From an uncultured Marinilabiliales bacterium (GTDB lineage: Bacteria > Bacteroidota > Bacteroidia > Bacteroidales > BM520), in contig CALFIZ010000005.1 in assembly GCA_937877575.1 (NCBI GenBank), forward strand, positions 1 through 6,502: a stretch of 6,502 bases of DNA. The letters are read 5' to 3'. This document shows, piece by piece, positions 1-5,847 of the stretch. A program made the position numbers and the translations under genes. Numbering within the stretch: position 1 is the stretch's first letter; each line of letters opens with the position of its first letter. The notes beneath the pieces were generated by a model that saw only the letters and a list, made by a program, of their open reading frames with translations, had not been told where the DNA came from and did no database searches.

Positions 1-508
1 GGGTATTCCTGTTAAATCGTTGAAGAAATACAAATGGCGCGACAAGGCGTTTGTTTCGTGGGTGGGATTGAGGGGAGCGGCTCCGATATTGTTTGCTACA
101 TACCCTTTCATCAATCATGTTCCAAACTCCGAAAAAATGTTCAGTATAGTGTTTATTGTCACGCTGATATCACTTCTCTTTCAAGGCTCCACAATTGCCA
201 AATCTGCCAAAATGCTCAAAGTTGATGAACTCGCTGATGATGATGTCCGCCAGATTGAAATTGACATGCTCGATGACAAATTCGACAACGAGTTCTCTGA
301 ACTGGTCCTCACAAAGGATATGCTGGCCCATGGTGACACATTGAAAGACATAAAGATACCGGACAACAAGCAGGTGATTCTTGTCAAACGCAAGGACGAT
401 TGTTTCGCAGTCAATGGAAAAATCAAACTTTATGAGAATGATATTCTGCTGACAGCTCCTATATACGATGATTTGTTGACTGATGAATCAGACATGCCAA
501 AATCTTAA
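1..508 (+). CDS. Potassium/proton antiporter, CPA1 (NhaP2/CvrA-like), C-terminal part, 5' end outside window
   Basis: This is the 3' end of a membrane antiporter that probably exchanges K+ (or Na+) for H+ across the inner membrane. The reading frame is open from base 2, so the true start lies upstream; the TTG at 20 is an internal Leu codon, not a start. The visible part begins with a helix containing SWVGLRGAAPI, the conserved CPA1 segment, followed by a second hydrophobic helix (about bases 137-205). A soluble tail follows, acidic at first and then with the strand pattern of a TrkA-C/RCK-C ligand-binding domain (about bases 290-470, including DTLKDIKIPDNKQVILVKR and NGKIKLYENDILL). That domain arrangement is typical of NhaP2-type antiporters, where the tail gates transport. 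Family is fairly sure; the ion transported is inferred. The next gene starts 15 nt after the stop, so the two may be co-transcribed. Confidence 0.85.
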   Translation, partial: GIPVKSLKKYKWRDKAFVSWVGLRGAAPILFATYPFINHVPNSEKMFSIVFIVTLISLLFQGSTIAKSAKMLKVDELADDDVRQIEIDMLDDKFDNEFSELVLTKDMLAHGDTLKDIKIPDNKQVILVKRKDDCFAVNGKIKLYENDILLTAPIYDDLLTDESDMPKS

Positions 509-523
509 TAACCTAATTGAGTT

Positions 524-1177
524 ATGAACTGGAAACGACCTTCGTTCATCTGTGTGCATGCAGGACTGCTGACTATATTGGTATTTGCACTCCTGTCATT
601 TTTTTTCAACAGAACATATCAGATGAAACTCTACAAATCTGTTGAGAACAATATATACTATTCGGAAAAGACAGGTATCAAACAGCTTCCATACAGCCTT
701 GAACTTCAGGAAATTACAATGGAAAAAGATAAATTCGGGAGTACGGTCAGGGTTTCAGCCATCATCAAATACACAGGTGAGAATCCGAGAATGATAAAGG
801 TGAGGGAGGGGAGACCTTACTTATATAATAACGGCAGTATAGCGTTTGAGACTGTACCGGAGATTGGCTATGACAACTGTGAGTTGCTGATAGAATACAG
901 ACCTTTCAGATATTACATATATTTGGGAATGATTGTCCTTATTTACGGGTGTCTTCAGATGTTTTCGGATATAAGAACCAATAAGCGCAATCATAACGAG
1001 GATTCGTTGAAGGTTAATTTGGCACGTATAATTACATCATTATCAACGATATGCCTTGTTGTAGCCATTGCTTTCAAATTGAGTTTATGGTTAATAGTCT
1101 TGTTTATGTTGATAACACTTGTTGCAGGGTGGTATCTTCATGCGAAAAAATTGAAGAGTGAAAATGTCGGGGCATAA
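524..1177 (+). CDS. Four-helix membrane protein, weakly ResB/CcsB-like (cytochrome c biogenesis family), function unproven
   Basis: A 217-residue protein with four likely membrane helices: about residues 10-28, 128-147, 165-184 and 186-205. Between helices 1 and 2 lies a non-cytoplasmic beta-rich domain of about 100 residues. Its layout recalls the periplasmic part of ResB/CcsB: a segment LPYSLELQEITMEKD, a strand with IKVREGRPYLYNNGSIAFE resembling the ResB 'V-N-x-P-x-x-x-x-G-Y' region, then a strand leading directly into YYIYLGMIVLIYGCL, like the ResB helix that follows the soluble domain. It is much shorter than usual ResB proteins, and no CcsA/ResC partner with a WWD haem motif is visible nearby. 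The ResB link is recognition by eye and could be wrong. The start ATG has no Shine-Dalgarno, as is normal for Bacteroidota. The stop codon TAA abuts the downstream terminator hairpin. It may be co-transcribed with the antiporter 15 nt upstream. Confidence 0.6.
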   Translation: MNWKRPSFICVHAGLLTILVFALLSFFFNRTYQMKLYKSVENNIYYSEKTGIKQLPYSLELQEITMEKDKFGSTVRVSAIIKYTGENPRMIKVREGRPYLYNNGSIAFETVPEIGYDNCELLIEYRPFRYYIYLGMIVLIYGCLQMFSDIRTNKRNHNEDSLKVNLARIITSLSTICLVVAIAFKLSLWLIVLFMLITLVAGWYLHAKKLKSENVGA

Positions 1178-1207
1178 AAAAAAAGCTGCTATAAAGCAGC
1201 TTTTTTT
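1178..1207. terminator. Bidirectional intrinsic (Rho-independent) terminator
   Basis: A perfect inverted repeat: seven A (1178-1184) and GCTGCT (1185-1190), a four-base loop ATAA, then AGCAGC (1195-1200) and seven T (1201-1207). Both strands therefore show a GC-containing stem followed by a U-tract. On the plus strand it ends the transcript of the membrane protein gene, whose TAA stop ends at 1177. On the minus strand it begins two bases beyond the discriminator base of the tRNA-Val gene. One hairpin thus serves two convergent genes. Confidence 0.9.
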
Positions 1208-1208
1208 G

Positions 1209-1283
1209 TGGGAGTTACAAGAGTCGAACTTGTGACCCTCTGCTTGTAAGGCAGATGCTCTAAACCAACTGAGCTAAACTCCC
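1209..1283 (-). tRNA. tRNA-Val (anticodon UAC)
   Basis: The reverse complement folds as a complete cloverleaf of 75 nt. The acceptor stem GGGAGTT/AACTCCC is followed by a D arm with stem GCTC/GAGC and loop AGTTGGTTTA. The anticodon stem TCTGC/GCAGA encloses loop CTTACAA, giving anticodon TAC at 1246-1250 or thereabouts, which reads Val GUA (and probably GUG/GUU). The variable loop is five bases, and the T arm has stem ACAAG/CTTGT with loop TTCGACT. The discriminator base is A. The next bases on the tRNA strand are CA rather than CCA, so the 3' CCA must be added after transcription. All stems pair perfectly and nothing suggests a pseudogene. It lies convergent to the upstream membrane protein gene and divergent from the rnf operon. 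Confidence 0.95.
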
Positions 1284-1318
1284 AAGAGACGTTCCAATCA
1301 GTTGTTTGAAACCGGTTG

Positions 1319-1326
1319 CAAAAGTA
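1319..1326 (-). promoter_or_regulatory. Possible -7 box of the tRNA-Val promoter
   Basis: On the minus strand this reads TACTTTTG, matching the Bacteroides -7 consensus TAnnTTTG. It sits 35 bp upstream of the tRNA 5' end, a sensible distance for a short processed leader. A TTTG is present further upstream but the spacing (11 bp) is shorter than the usual ~19-21 bp, so the -33 element is not convincing. The assignment rests on one box plus position. Confidence 0.4.
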
Positions 1327-1414
1327 ATACATTTTTTCAAATAATACGTTTTTTTGAAAAAAAAATTTTAAAAAATTCTCAAGTGGTTGGGGTAAAGAAT
1401 AGACAGATAATTGT

Positions 1415-1422
1415 TATATTTG
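1415..1422 (+). promoter_or_regulatory. Probable -7 box of the rnf operon promoter
   Basis: TATATTTG is an exact match to the Bacteroides -7 consensus TAnnTTTG. It ends 20 bp before the rnfB ATG, which would give a short A-rich leader without Shine-Dalgarno, typical of this phylum. The best -33 candidate is TTGG at 1387-1390, but the 24-bp gap is longer than normal and the match is partial. The box lies inside the longer open frame upstream of rnfB, which argues that translation begins at 1443 and not at 1302. Confidence 0.55.
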
Positions 1423-1442
1423 CAAAATCAAAACAAATATAT

Positions 1443-2306
1443 ATGAGTATCCTAATTTATGCTGTTGTTGCTCTCACCTTGATAGGTGTGATAGCGGCTG
1501 CGTTGTTGTATTTCACGGCGCAGAAATTCAAGGTTGAAGAAGATGAACGAATAGGTAAGGTTGCTGAGTTGCTGCCTGGTGCCAACTGTGGCGGCTGCGG
1601 ATTTGCCGGTTGCCGGAATTTGGCAGAGGCAATAGTGAAAAGGGGCGATATTGAAGGGCCTACATGTCCGGTCGGCGGCAATGACGTGATGACAAAGATA
1701 GCAGCTGTTCTTGGAGTGGAGGCTGCTGCCACAGTGCCGAAAGTTGCTGTTGTCAGATGTGCCGGCTCATTTGCTGCGGCCAAATCCAAGTCGCAGTATG
1801 ACGGAATCCTGTCATGTGCATACGCAAATTCGCTGTTTGCAGGCGAAAGCGGCTGCCGTTATGGCTGTTTAGGTTGCGGCGACTGTACCAGGGCATGTAA
1901 ATTCGATGCGATATCAATTGACAAGACCACAGGTCTGCCTGTCGTTGACGACGAGAGATGTACCGGTTGCGGAGCATGTACCCGTGCATGTCCTCGCAGT
2001 ATCATCGAACTGAGAAACAAAGGCCCTAAGAACCGCAGAGTGTTCGTGTCGTGCATCAATGCCGAAAAGGGTGCTGTTGCAAAGAAAAACTGCGACAATG
2101 CCTGCATCGGTTGCGGGAAATGCGTCAAGACATGCCCGTTCGAGGCCATCACTCTTGAAAAGAGTCATGCTTACATCGACTTCAACAAATGTAAAATGTG
2201 CAGGAAATGCGTTGAAGAGTGTCCGACAGGTGCAATACATGCAGTCAATTTCCCTCCTAAGAAAGTGGTTGAAACCCCACAGAATGTTGTAATTGTAGAA
2301 AAATAA
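1443..2306 (+). CDS. rnfB: RnfB, ferredoxin-accepting Fe-S subunit of the Rnf complex (long form)
   Basis: RnfB takes electrons from reduced ferredoxin on the cytoplasmic side and passes them into the Rnf complex. The 287-residue protein starts with one membrane helix (about residues 3-24). Next comes the N-terminal 4Fe-4S domain with Cys49, Cys52, Cys57 and Cys75 (NCGGCGFAGC, then TCPVGG). Four CxxCxxCxxxC ferredoxin motifs follow: Cys142/145/148/152, 173/176/179/183, 221/224/227/231 and 250/253/256/260, that is, two 2x[4Fe-4S] ferredoxin modules. Proteobacterial RnfB (about 190 residues) has only one such module. This longer form is the one known from Bacteroides and clostridia. The frame is open upstream to an ATG at 1302, but residue 1 is placed at 1443: the hydrophobic helix begins there, the leader is low-complexity, and a promoter box lies between. 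There is no Shine-Dalgarno. It is the first gene of the operon; rnfC follows after 18 nt. Confidence 0.95.
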   Translation: MSILIYAVVALTLIGVIAAALLYFTAQKFKVEEDERIGKVAELLPGANCGGCGFAGCRNLAEAIVKRGDIEGPTCPVGGNDVMTKIAAVLGVEAAATVPKVAVVRCAGSFAAAKSKSQYDGILSCAYANSLFAGESGCRYGCLGCGDCTRACKFDAISIDKTTGLPVVDDERCTGCGACTRACPRSIIELRNKGPKNRRVFVSCINAEKGAVAKKNCDNACIGCGKCVKTCPFEAITLEKSHAYIDFNKCKMCRKCVEECPTGAIHAVNFPPKKVVETPQNVVIVEK

Positions 2307-2324
2307 TTTATCATTATACCAATC

Positions 2325-3662
2325 ATGTTGAAAACCTTTAAAAAAGGCGGAGTTCATCCACCTGACAATAAAATATCGCGTAATGCGGCAATAGAAACCT
2401 TCCCGATTCCTGAAGTGGCGTACATCTATCTGAATCAGCACCTCGGTGCACCTGCCAAAGCTGTGGTGCAGAAGGGTGACAAAGTGAAAGTGGGTGACCT
2501 TATCGCGGAAGCTTCAAGTTTTATGTCTGCAAACATTCACTCTTCTGTGTCGGGGACTGTCGATAAAGTCGATGAATGGATAGATGCGAGCGGATATAAA
2601 GTTCCGACTGTAATCATCAAAGTTGAGGGCGATGAGTGGAATGAATCCATAGACCGTTCACCCGAACTTAACAGGGAAATCAAACTCGACAAGCAGCAGA
2701 TAATCGCAAAGATGAAGGAAATGGGTATCGTTGGTCTTGGCGGTGCGGCATTTCCCACTCATGTGAAATATGCCATACCTGAAGGTAAAACAGCAGAATA
2801 CCTTATTATAAACGGTGTTGAATGTGAACCGTACCTTACTGCCGACTACAGGCTGATGATGGAGCACAGTGATGAAATCATTGTCGGTATTCAGATCCAA
2901 ATGAAGGCTCTTGGTACGAATCAGGCCTTCATCGGAATAGAGAACAACAAGCCTGAAGCAATAGACCTGCTTACAGAAAAAGCATCTCATGTTGAAGGCA
3001 TTACGGTGGTCCCATTGAAGCTGAAATATCCTCAAGGTGCTGAAAAACAGTTGATTAAAGCCATAACAGGCCGTGAAGTCCCTTCGGGCAAACTTCCTAT
3101 CGATGTCGGCTGTGTGGTTGACAATGTGGGCACTTCATACGCCACATATTATGCTGTTCAGAAGAATCAGCCTCTCTTTGAGAGAATAGTCACTGTTACA
3201 GGCTATCCCGTCAGAAGGCCTTCAAATTTCCTTGTGAGAACAGGTACTCCGGTTTCCAAGTTGCTTGAAGCGGCGAATCCGGACTATGACAACTGCGGCA
3301 AGGTGATAAGTGGCGGTCCAATGATGGGCAAGGCACTTGTCTCACTTGATGTGGCTGTTACAAAGGGTACGTCAGGAGTTCTTATGATGACAAAAGGGGA
3401 GAGCCGGAGACGTGAGGAGCAGAACTGCATCCGTTGCGGTAAATGTCTCGACGCATGTCCGATGGGACTTGAACCGTATCTCATCGCTTCATATTCCAAG
3501 ATTCAGAACTGGGATAAGGTTGAGGAGGCACATGTCATGGACTGCATAGAATGCGGATCCTGTCAGTTCACGTGTCCGTCGTCCCGACCACTTGTAGATC
3601 ATATAAGAGTCGGCAAACGTACTGTAAGTCAAATAATTAGAAGTAGAAACATTAAGAAATAA
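2325..3662 (+). CDS. rnfC: RnfC, NAD(H)-binding subunit of the Rnf complex
   Basis: RnfC is the peripheral subunit on the cytoplasmic side that exchanges electrons with NAD+/NADH through FMN and Fe-S clusters; it is related to NuoF of complex I. The 445-residue protein, a usual length for Bacteroidota, starts with the conserved GGVHPPDNK (residues 8-16). A lipoyl-like barrel-sandwich region follows (about 40-100). The nucleotide/flavin-binding part has GIVGLGGAAFPTHVK (134-148) and NGVECEPYLTADYR (163-176). An SLBB-like segment lies around 285-330. Two ferredoxin motifs end the protein: CIRCGKCLDACP (Cys368/371/374/378) and CIECGSCQFTCP (Cys407/410/413/417). No key residue appears missing. 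There is no Shine-Dalgarno before the ATG. It lies 18 nt after rnfB and 5 nt before rnfD, so it is clearly part of the same transcript. Confidence 0.96.
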   Translation: MLKTFKKGGVHPPDNKISRNAAIETFPIPEVAYIYLNQHLGAPAKAVVQKGDKVKVGDLIAEASSFMSANIHSSVSGTVDKVDEWIDASGYKVPTVIIKVEGDEWNESIDRSPELNREIKLDKQQIIAKMKEMGIVGLGGAAFPTHVKYAIPEGKTAEYLIINGVECEPYLTADYRLMMEHSDEIIVGIQIQMKALGTNQAFIGIENNKPEAIDLLTEKASHVEGITVVPLKLKYPQGAEKQLIKAITGREVPSGKLPIDVGCVVDNVGTSYATYYAVQKNQPLFERIVTVTGYPVRRPSNFLVRTGTPVSKLLEAANPDYDNCGKVISGGPMMGKALVSLDVAVTKGTSGVLMMTKGESRRREEQNCIRCGKCLDACPMGLEPYLIASYSKIQNWDKVEEAHVMDCIECGSCQFTCPSSRPLVDHIRVGKRTVSQIIRSRNIKK

Positions 3663-3667
3663 CAATT

Positions 3668-4684
3668 ATGAGTTTATTGAATGTATCAGGTTCACCACAT
3701 GTACATGGGCGGGAATCTGTTAGTAGGATAATGCTGGATGTGTGCCTGGCATTGCTTCCGGCGATATTCGTGTCGTTGCTGTGTTTCGGCTTGGGCGCCC
3801 TGAAGGTCTTATTGCTGTCGGTGGCTTCGTGTATGTTTTTTGAATGGTGTATAGAGAAATTCCTGATGAAAAGGGAATCGACACTTGGCGACTTGTCGGC
3901 AGTGGTTACCGGAATACTCTTGGGACTCAACGTACCAAGTTCATTACCATGGTATTGCATCGTTATAGGTGCTTTGATAGCCATCGGTGTTGCAAAGATG
4001 GCTTTCGGCGGTCTCGGCAACAATATCTTCAATCCGGCTTTGGTGGGACGTGCATTCCTGCTGATATCATTTCCGGTACAGATGACATTGTGGCCAAAAG
4101 CTTTGGAAACAAGAGGCTTCTGGTTTTTCAACGGAGTCAGTACTGCGGATGTCGATGCCCTTACGGGTCCGACATTCTTGGGAGCCATAAAGCAGGGTGG
4201 TGTTGAAGCTGTCAGCAACTTTAACATTATGGATTTGTTTATGGGCACGGTCGGCGGTTCCATAGGCGAGATTTCAGCACTCGCATTGTTAGTGGGAGGC
4301 ATATATCTTCTTATCAGAAAGGTAATCACATGGCACGTGCCTGTATCCTTTCTGTGTTCAGCCTTCGTTTTTGCCGGCATACTTTATCTTGTCAACCCTG
4401 CAAAATTCATCGCACCGCAATATCATCTTGTTGCCGGCGGTATGATGCTTGGAGCCATTTTCATGGCAACAGACATGGTGACGTCACCTATGACAGCAGC
4501 CGGGAAGCTGGTTTTCGGCGCAGGCTGCGGTCTTCTGACAATATTGATAAGAGATTTCGGGTCATACCCTGAAGGCGTATCATTCGCAATATTAATCATG
4601 AATGCATTTGTTCCATTAATCAACAGAGGTTTCAAACCTCACCGTTTCGGAGTAGTAAAGGAGGTGAAAAATGCAAAAGCTTAA
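3668..4684 (+). CDS. rnfD: RnfD, membrane subunit with covalent FMN site (variant motif)
   Basis: RnfD is an integral membrane subunit, homologous to NqrB, that carries FMN bound through a phosphoester to Thr and forms part of the ion pathway. The 338-residue sequence has about ten hydrophobic helices, with an N-terminal SGSPHVHGRESVSRIM close to the family's 'SPH' start. GGLGNNIFNPALVGRAFL (114-131) is a strongly conserved RnfD/NqrB segment, as is GAIFMATDMVTSPMT (262-276). The flavinylation site reads DALTGPTFLG (163-172), so Thr169 is the predicted attachment residue. The usual motif is D-x-x-(S/T)-G-A-T-(P)-L, so Pro168 and Phe170 are departures. The rest of the gene looks intact. No ApbE flavin transferase gene lies in the window. 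The last 14 nt overlap rnfG, and the end of this gene contains the rnfG ribosome binding site. Confidence 0.95.
   Translation: MSLLNVSGSPHVHGRESVSRIMLDVCLALLPAIFVSLLCFGLGALKVLLLSVASCMFFEWCIEKFLMKRESTLGDLSAVVTGILLGLNVPSSLPWYCIVIGALIAIGVAKMAFGGLGNNIFNPALVGRAFLLISFPVQMTLWPKALETRGFWFFNGVSTADVDALTGPTFLGAIKQGGVEAVSNFNIMDLFMGTVGGSIGEISALALLVGGIYLLIRKVITWHVPVSFLCSAFVFAGILYLVNPAKFIAPQYHLVAGGMMLGAIFMATDMVTSPMTAAGKLVFGAGCGLLTILIRDFGSYPEGVSFAILIMNAFVPLINRGFKPHRFGVVKEVKNAKA
4657..4666 (+). promoter_or_regulatory. Strong Shine-Dalgarno of rnfG, inside the end of rnfD
   Basis: AAAGGAGGTG is a ten-base complement to the 3' end of 16S rRNA as it usually reads in Bacteroidota (CACCUCCUUU). GGAGG ends 6 nt before the rnfG ATG. 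It lies in the last codons of rnfD (Lys-Glu-Val-Lys region). Such sites are rare in this phylum, and rnfB, rnfC, rnfD and rnfA here have none. It supports the start at 4671. Confidence 0.8.
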
Positions 4685-5255
4685 ATCCACACTTCCAAAT
4701 ATGGTTATTGTACTCGGACTTATAGCAGCAATAACCTCGTCTCTTCTTGCACTGGTGTATATCGTTACAAAGGAACCTATTGCCAAGGTGCAGGAAGATA
4801 AGTTGAACAAAGCCATTTCCGATGTTATCCCCGGACTTGACAGATTTGATGAATATAAGGTGAAATCAGCCATCGGTGAAGACAGTCTTACGTTTTACAA
4901 GGCTTTCAATAAGGATGGAGAATGCATTGGGACTGCTGTGAAATCATACGACAACAATGGATTCAACGGATATATCGAAATCATTGTCGGCTTTGATGAA
5001 AACGGCAGCGTAATAAAGGATGTTCCGTTGAAACAGGGTGAGACTCCGGGACTTGGAGCAAAAATGGGCGAAACTGATAGCCATTTCATAACACAATGGT
5101 TTGGTAAAGACCTTTCCACCTTCACTCCGAAAGTCAAAAAAGACGGTGGAGACGTTGACGCCATCACGGCTGCAACAATCTCATCGCGTGCATATTGCCG
5201 CGCTATGGACCTCGCATATCAGACATATCTTTCCCAGAAAGGAGGCAATCAATGA
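4671..5255 (+). CDS. rnfG: RnfG, membrane-anchored flavoprotein subunit of the Rnf complex
   Basis: RnfG, homologous to NqrC, holds a covalently bound FMN in a domain outside the cytoplasmic membrane and relays electrons within the complex. The 194-residue protein has one N-terminal membrane helix (about 11-33). An FMN-binding domain follows, with QGETPGLGAKM (122-132) and the flavinylation motif DVDAITAATISSRAY (161-175); Thr169 is the predicted FMN attachment site. The usual motif is (S/T)GAT; here the Gly is Ala (TAAT), a change I believe occurs in other Bacteroidota RnfG proteins. The start at 4671 is fixed by a strong Shine-Dalgarno and overlaps rnfD by 14 nt. The stop overlaps the rnfE start in an ATGA arrangement. 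Length and domains are normal. Attachment of FMN needs an ApbE transferase, not encoded in this window. Confidence 0.95.
   Translation: MQKLKSTLPNMVIVLGLIAAITSSLLALVYIVTKEPIAKVQEDKLNKAISDVIPGLDRFDEYKVKSAIGEDSLTFYKAFNKDGECIGTAVKSYDNNGFNGYIEIIVGFDENGSVIKDVPLKQGETPGLGAKMGETDSHFITQWFGKDLSTFTPKVKKDGGDVDAITAATISSRAYCRAMDLAYQTYLSQKGGNQ
5236..5245 (+). promoter_or_regulatory. Strong Shine-Dalgarno of rnfE, inside the end of rnfG
   Basis: AGAAAGGAGG is a ten-base complement to the usual Bacteroidota 16S 3' end (CCUCCUUUCU). GGAGG ends 6 nt before the ATG at 5252, the same spacing as at rnfG. It lies in the last codons of rnfG (Gln-Lys-Gly-Gly). It decides the rnfE start in favour of 5252 over the in-frame ATG at 5195. 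Confidence 0.8.
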
Positions 5256-5839
5256 ACCAACTGCAAAACTTTTCCAAAGGTCTTCTGAAAGAAAACCCGA
5301 TACTTGTCTTAGTGCTCGGAACGTGTCCGACACTGGCAGTGACCACGTCAGCCATCAATGGCTTCAGTATGGGACTTGCTGTCACATTTGTGCTTGCCAT
5401 GTCAAACATGTTCATATCACTTCTGAAAAATTTCATTTCCGATGATATCCGAATCCCTGCATTCATTGTGATAATTGCCACCTTCGTGACAATAGTTGAC
5501 CTTTCGCTTCAGGCTTACATCCCTTCTTTGTATGAGTCATTGGGGCTGTTCATTCCCCTGATTGTGGTCAACTGCATCGTCCTCGGACGTGCCGAGGCCT
5601 TTGCATCAAAGAATGACGTCCTGTCATCAATAATTGACGGTCTCGGAATGGGAATAGGATATACTATTGCCTTAACAGTGCTTGGCATGTTAAGAGAGTT
5701 CATGGGAACACTTTCACTTTTCAACCACAAGATATTCAGCGGTGACGGTGCATTGATGTTTATCATGGCTCCGGGTGCTTTTATATGCCTCGGTTTTTTG
5801 ATGGCTCTTGCCAATATGCTTGTGAAAAAACTTAAATAA
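5252..5839 (+). CDS. rnfE: RnfE, integral membrane subunit of the Rnf complex
   Basis: RnfE, homologous to NqrD, is one of two related membrane subunits that sit in opposite orientations and share an Fe-S centre in the membrane. The 195-residue protein has about six helices. GTCPTLAVT (23-31, Cys25) and VVNCIVLGRAEAFAS (105-119, Cys108) provide the two conserved half-helix cysteines. The GLGMGIGYTIALTVLGMLREF segment (from residue 130) and the C-terminal helix are also typical, and length is normal for the family. An in-frame ATG at 5195 would add 19 residues, but these are polar, overlap rnfG extensively and are absent from the family. The chosen start is the ATG that overlaps the rnfG stop (ATGA) and has a Shine-Dalgarno 6 nt upstream. 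rnfA follows after 8 nt. Confidence 0.96.
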   Translation: MNQLQNFSKGLLKENPILVLVLGTCPTLAVTTSAINGFSMGLAVTFVLAMSNMFISLLKNFISDDIRIPAFIVIIATFVTIVDLSLQAYIPSLYESLGLFIPLIVVNCIVLGRAEAFASKNDVLSSIIDGLGMGIGYTIALTVLGMLREFMGTLSLFNHKIFSGDGALMFIMAPGAFICLGFLMALANMLVKKLK

Positions 5840-5847
5840 CTGACACT

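Noticed and set aside
34..225. Cysteine/histidine-containing small open frame inside the antiporter gene
   Set aside because: It overlaps the antiporter coding sequence in another frame and has no start signal or recognisable motif.
1309..1318. Palindrome AACCGGTT between the tRNA and rnfB as an operator
   Set aside because: It is only eight bases (1310-1317), has no second copy in the spacer and could occur by chance.
1345..1380. A/T-run region as a terminator or replication-related element
   Set aside because: The runs of T and A are simple low-complexity DNA with no GC stem. They are more likely part of the A/T-rich upstream regions of the divergent promoters.
1302..1442. 47-residue N-terminal extension of RnfB from an ATG at 1302
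   Set aside because: It is low-complexity (Phe/Lys/Asn/Ile from A/T-rich DNA), contains the probable promoter box at 1415-1422, and the family N-terminus with its membrane helix begins at the ATG at 1443.
1914..2441. Minus-strand open frame (175 codons) across the rnfB-rnfC junction
   Set aside because: Antisense to two secure genes, no recognisable domain and no promoter or leader that supports it.
3652..4380. Long minus-strand open frame (242 codons) opposite rnfD
   Set aside because: It mirrors the codon pattern of rnfD, its product is rich in Pro, Ser, Thr, Asn and Lys with no recognisable domain, and rnfD is a secure gene on the other strand.
5195..5251. 19-residue N-terminal extension of RnfE
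   Set aside because: It overlaps rnfG in another frame, is not part of the family, and the ATG at 5252 has a strong Shine-Dalgarno and an ATGA coupling with rnfG.
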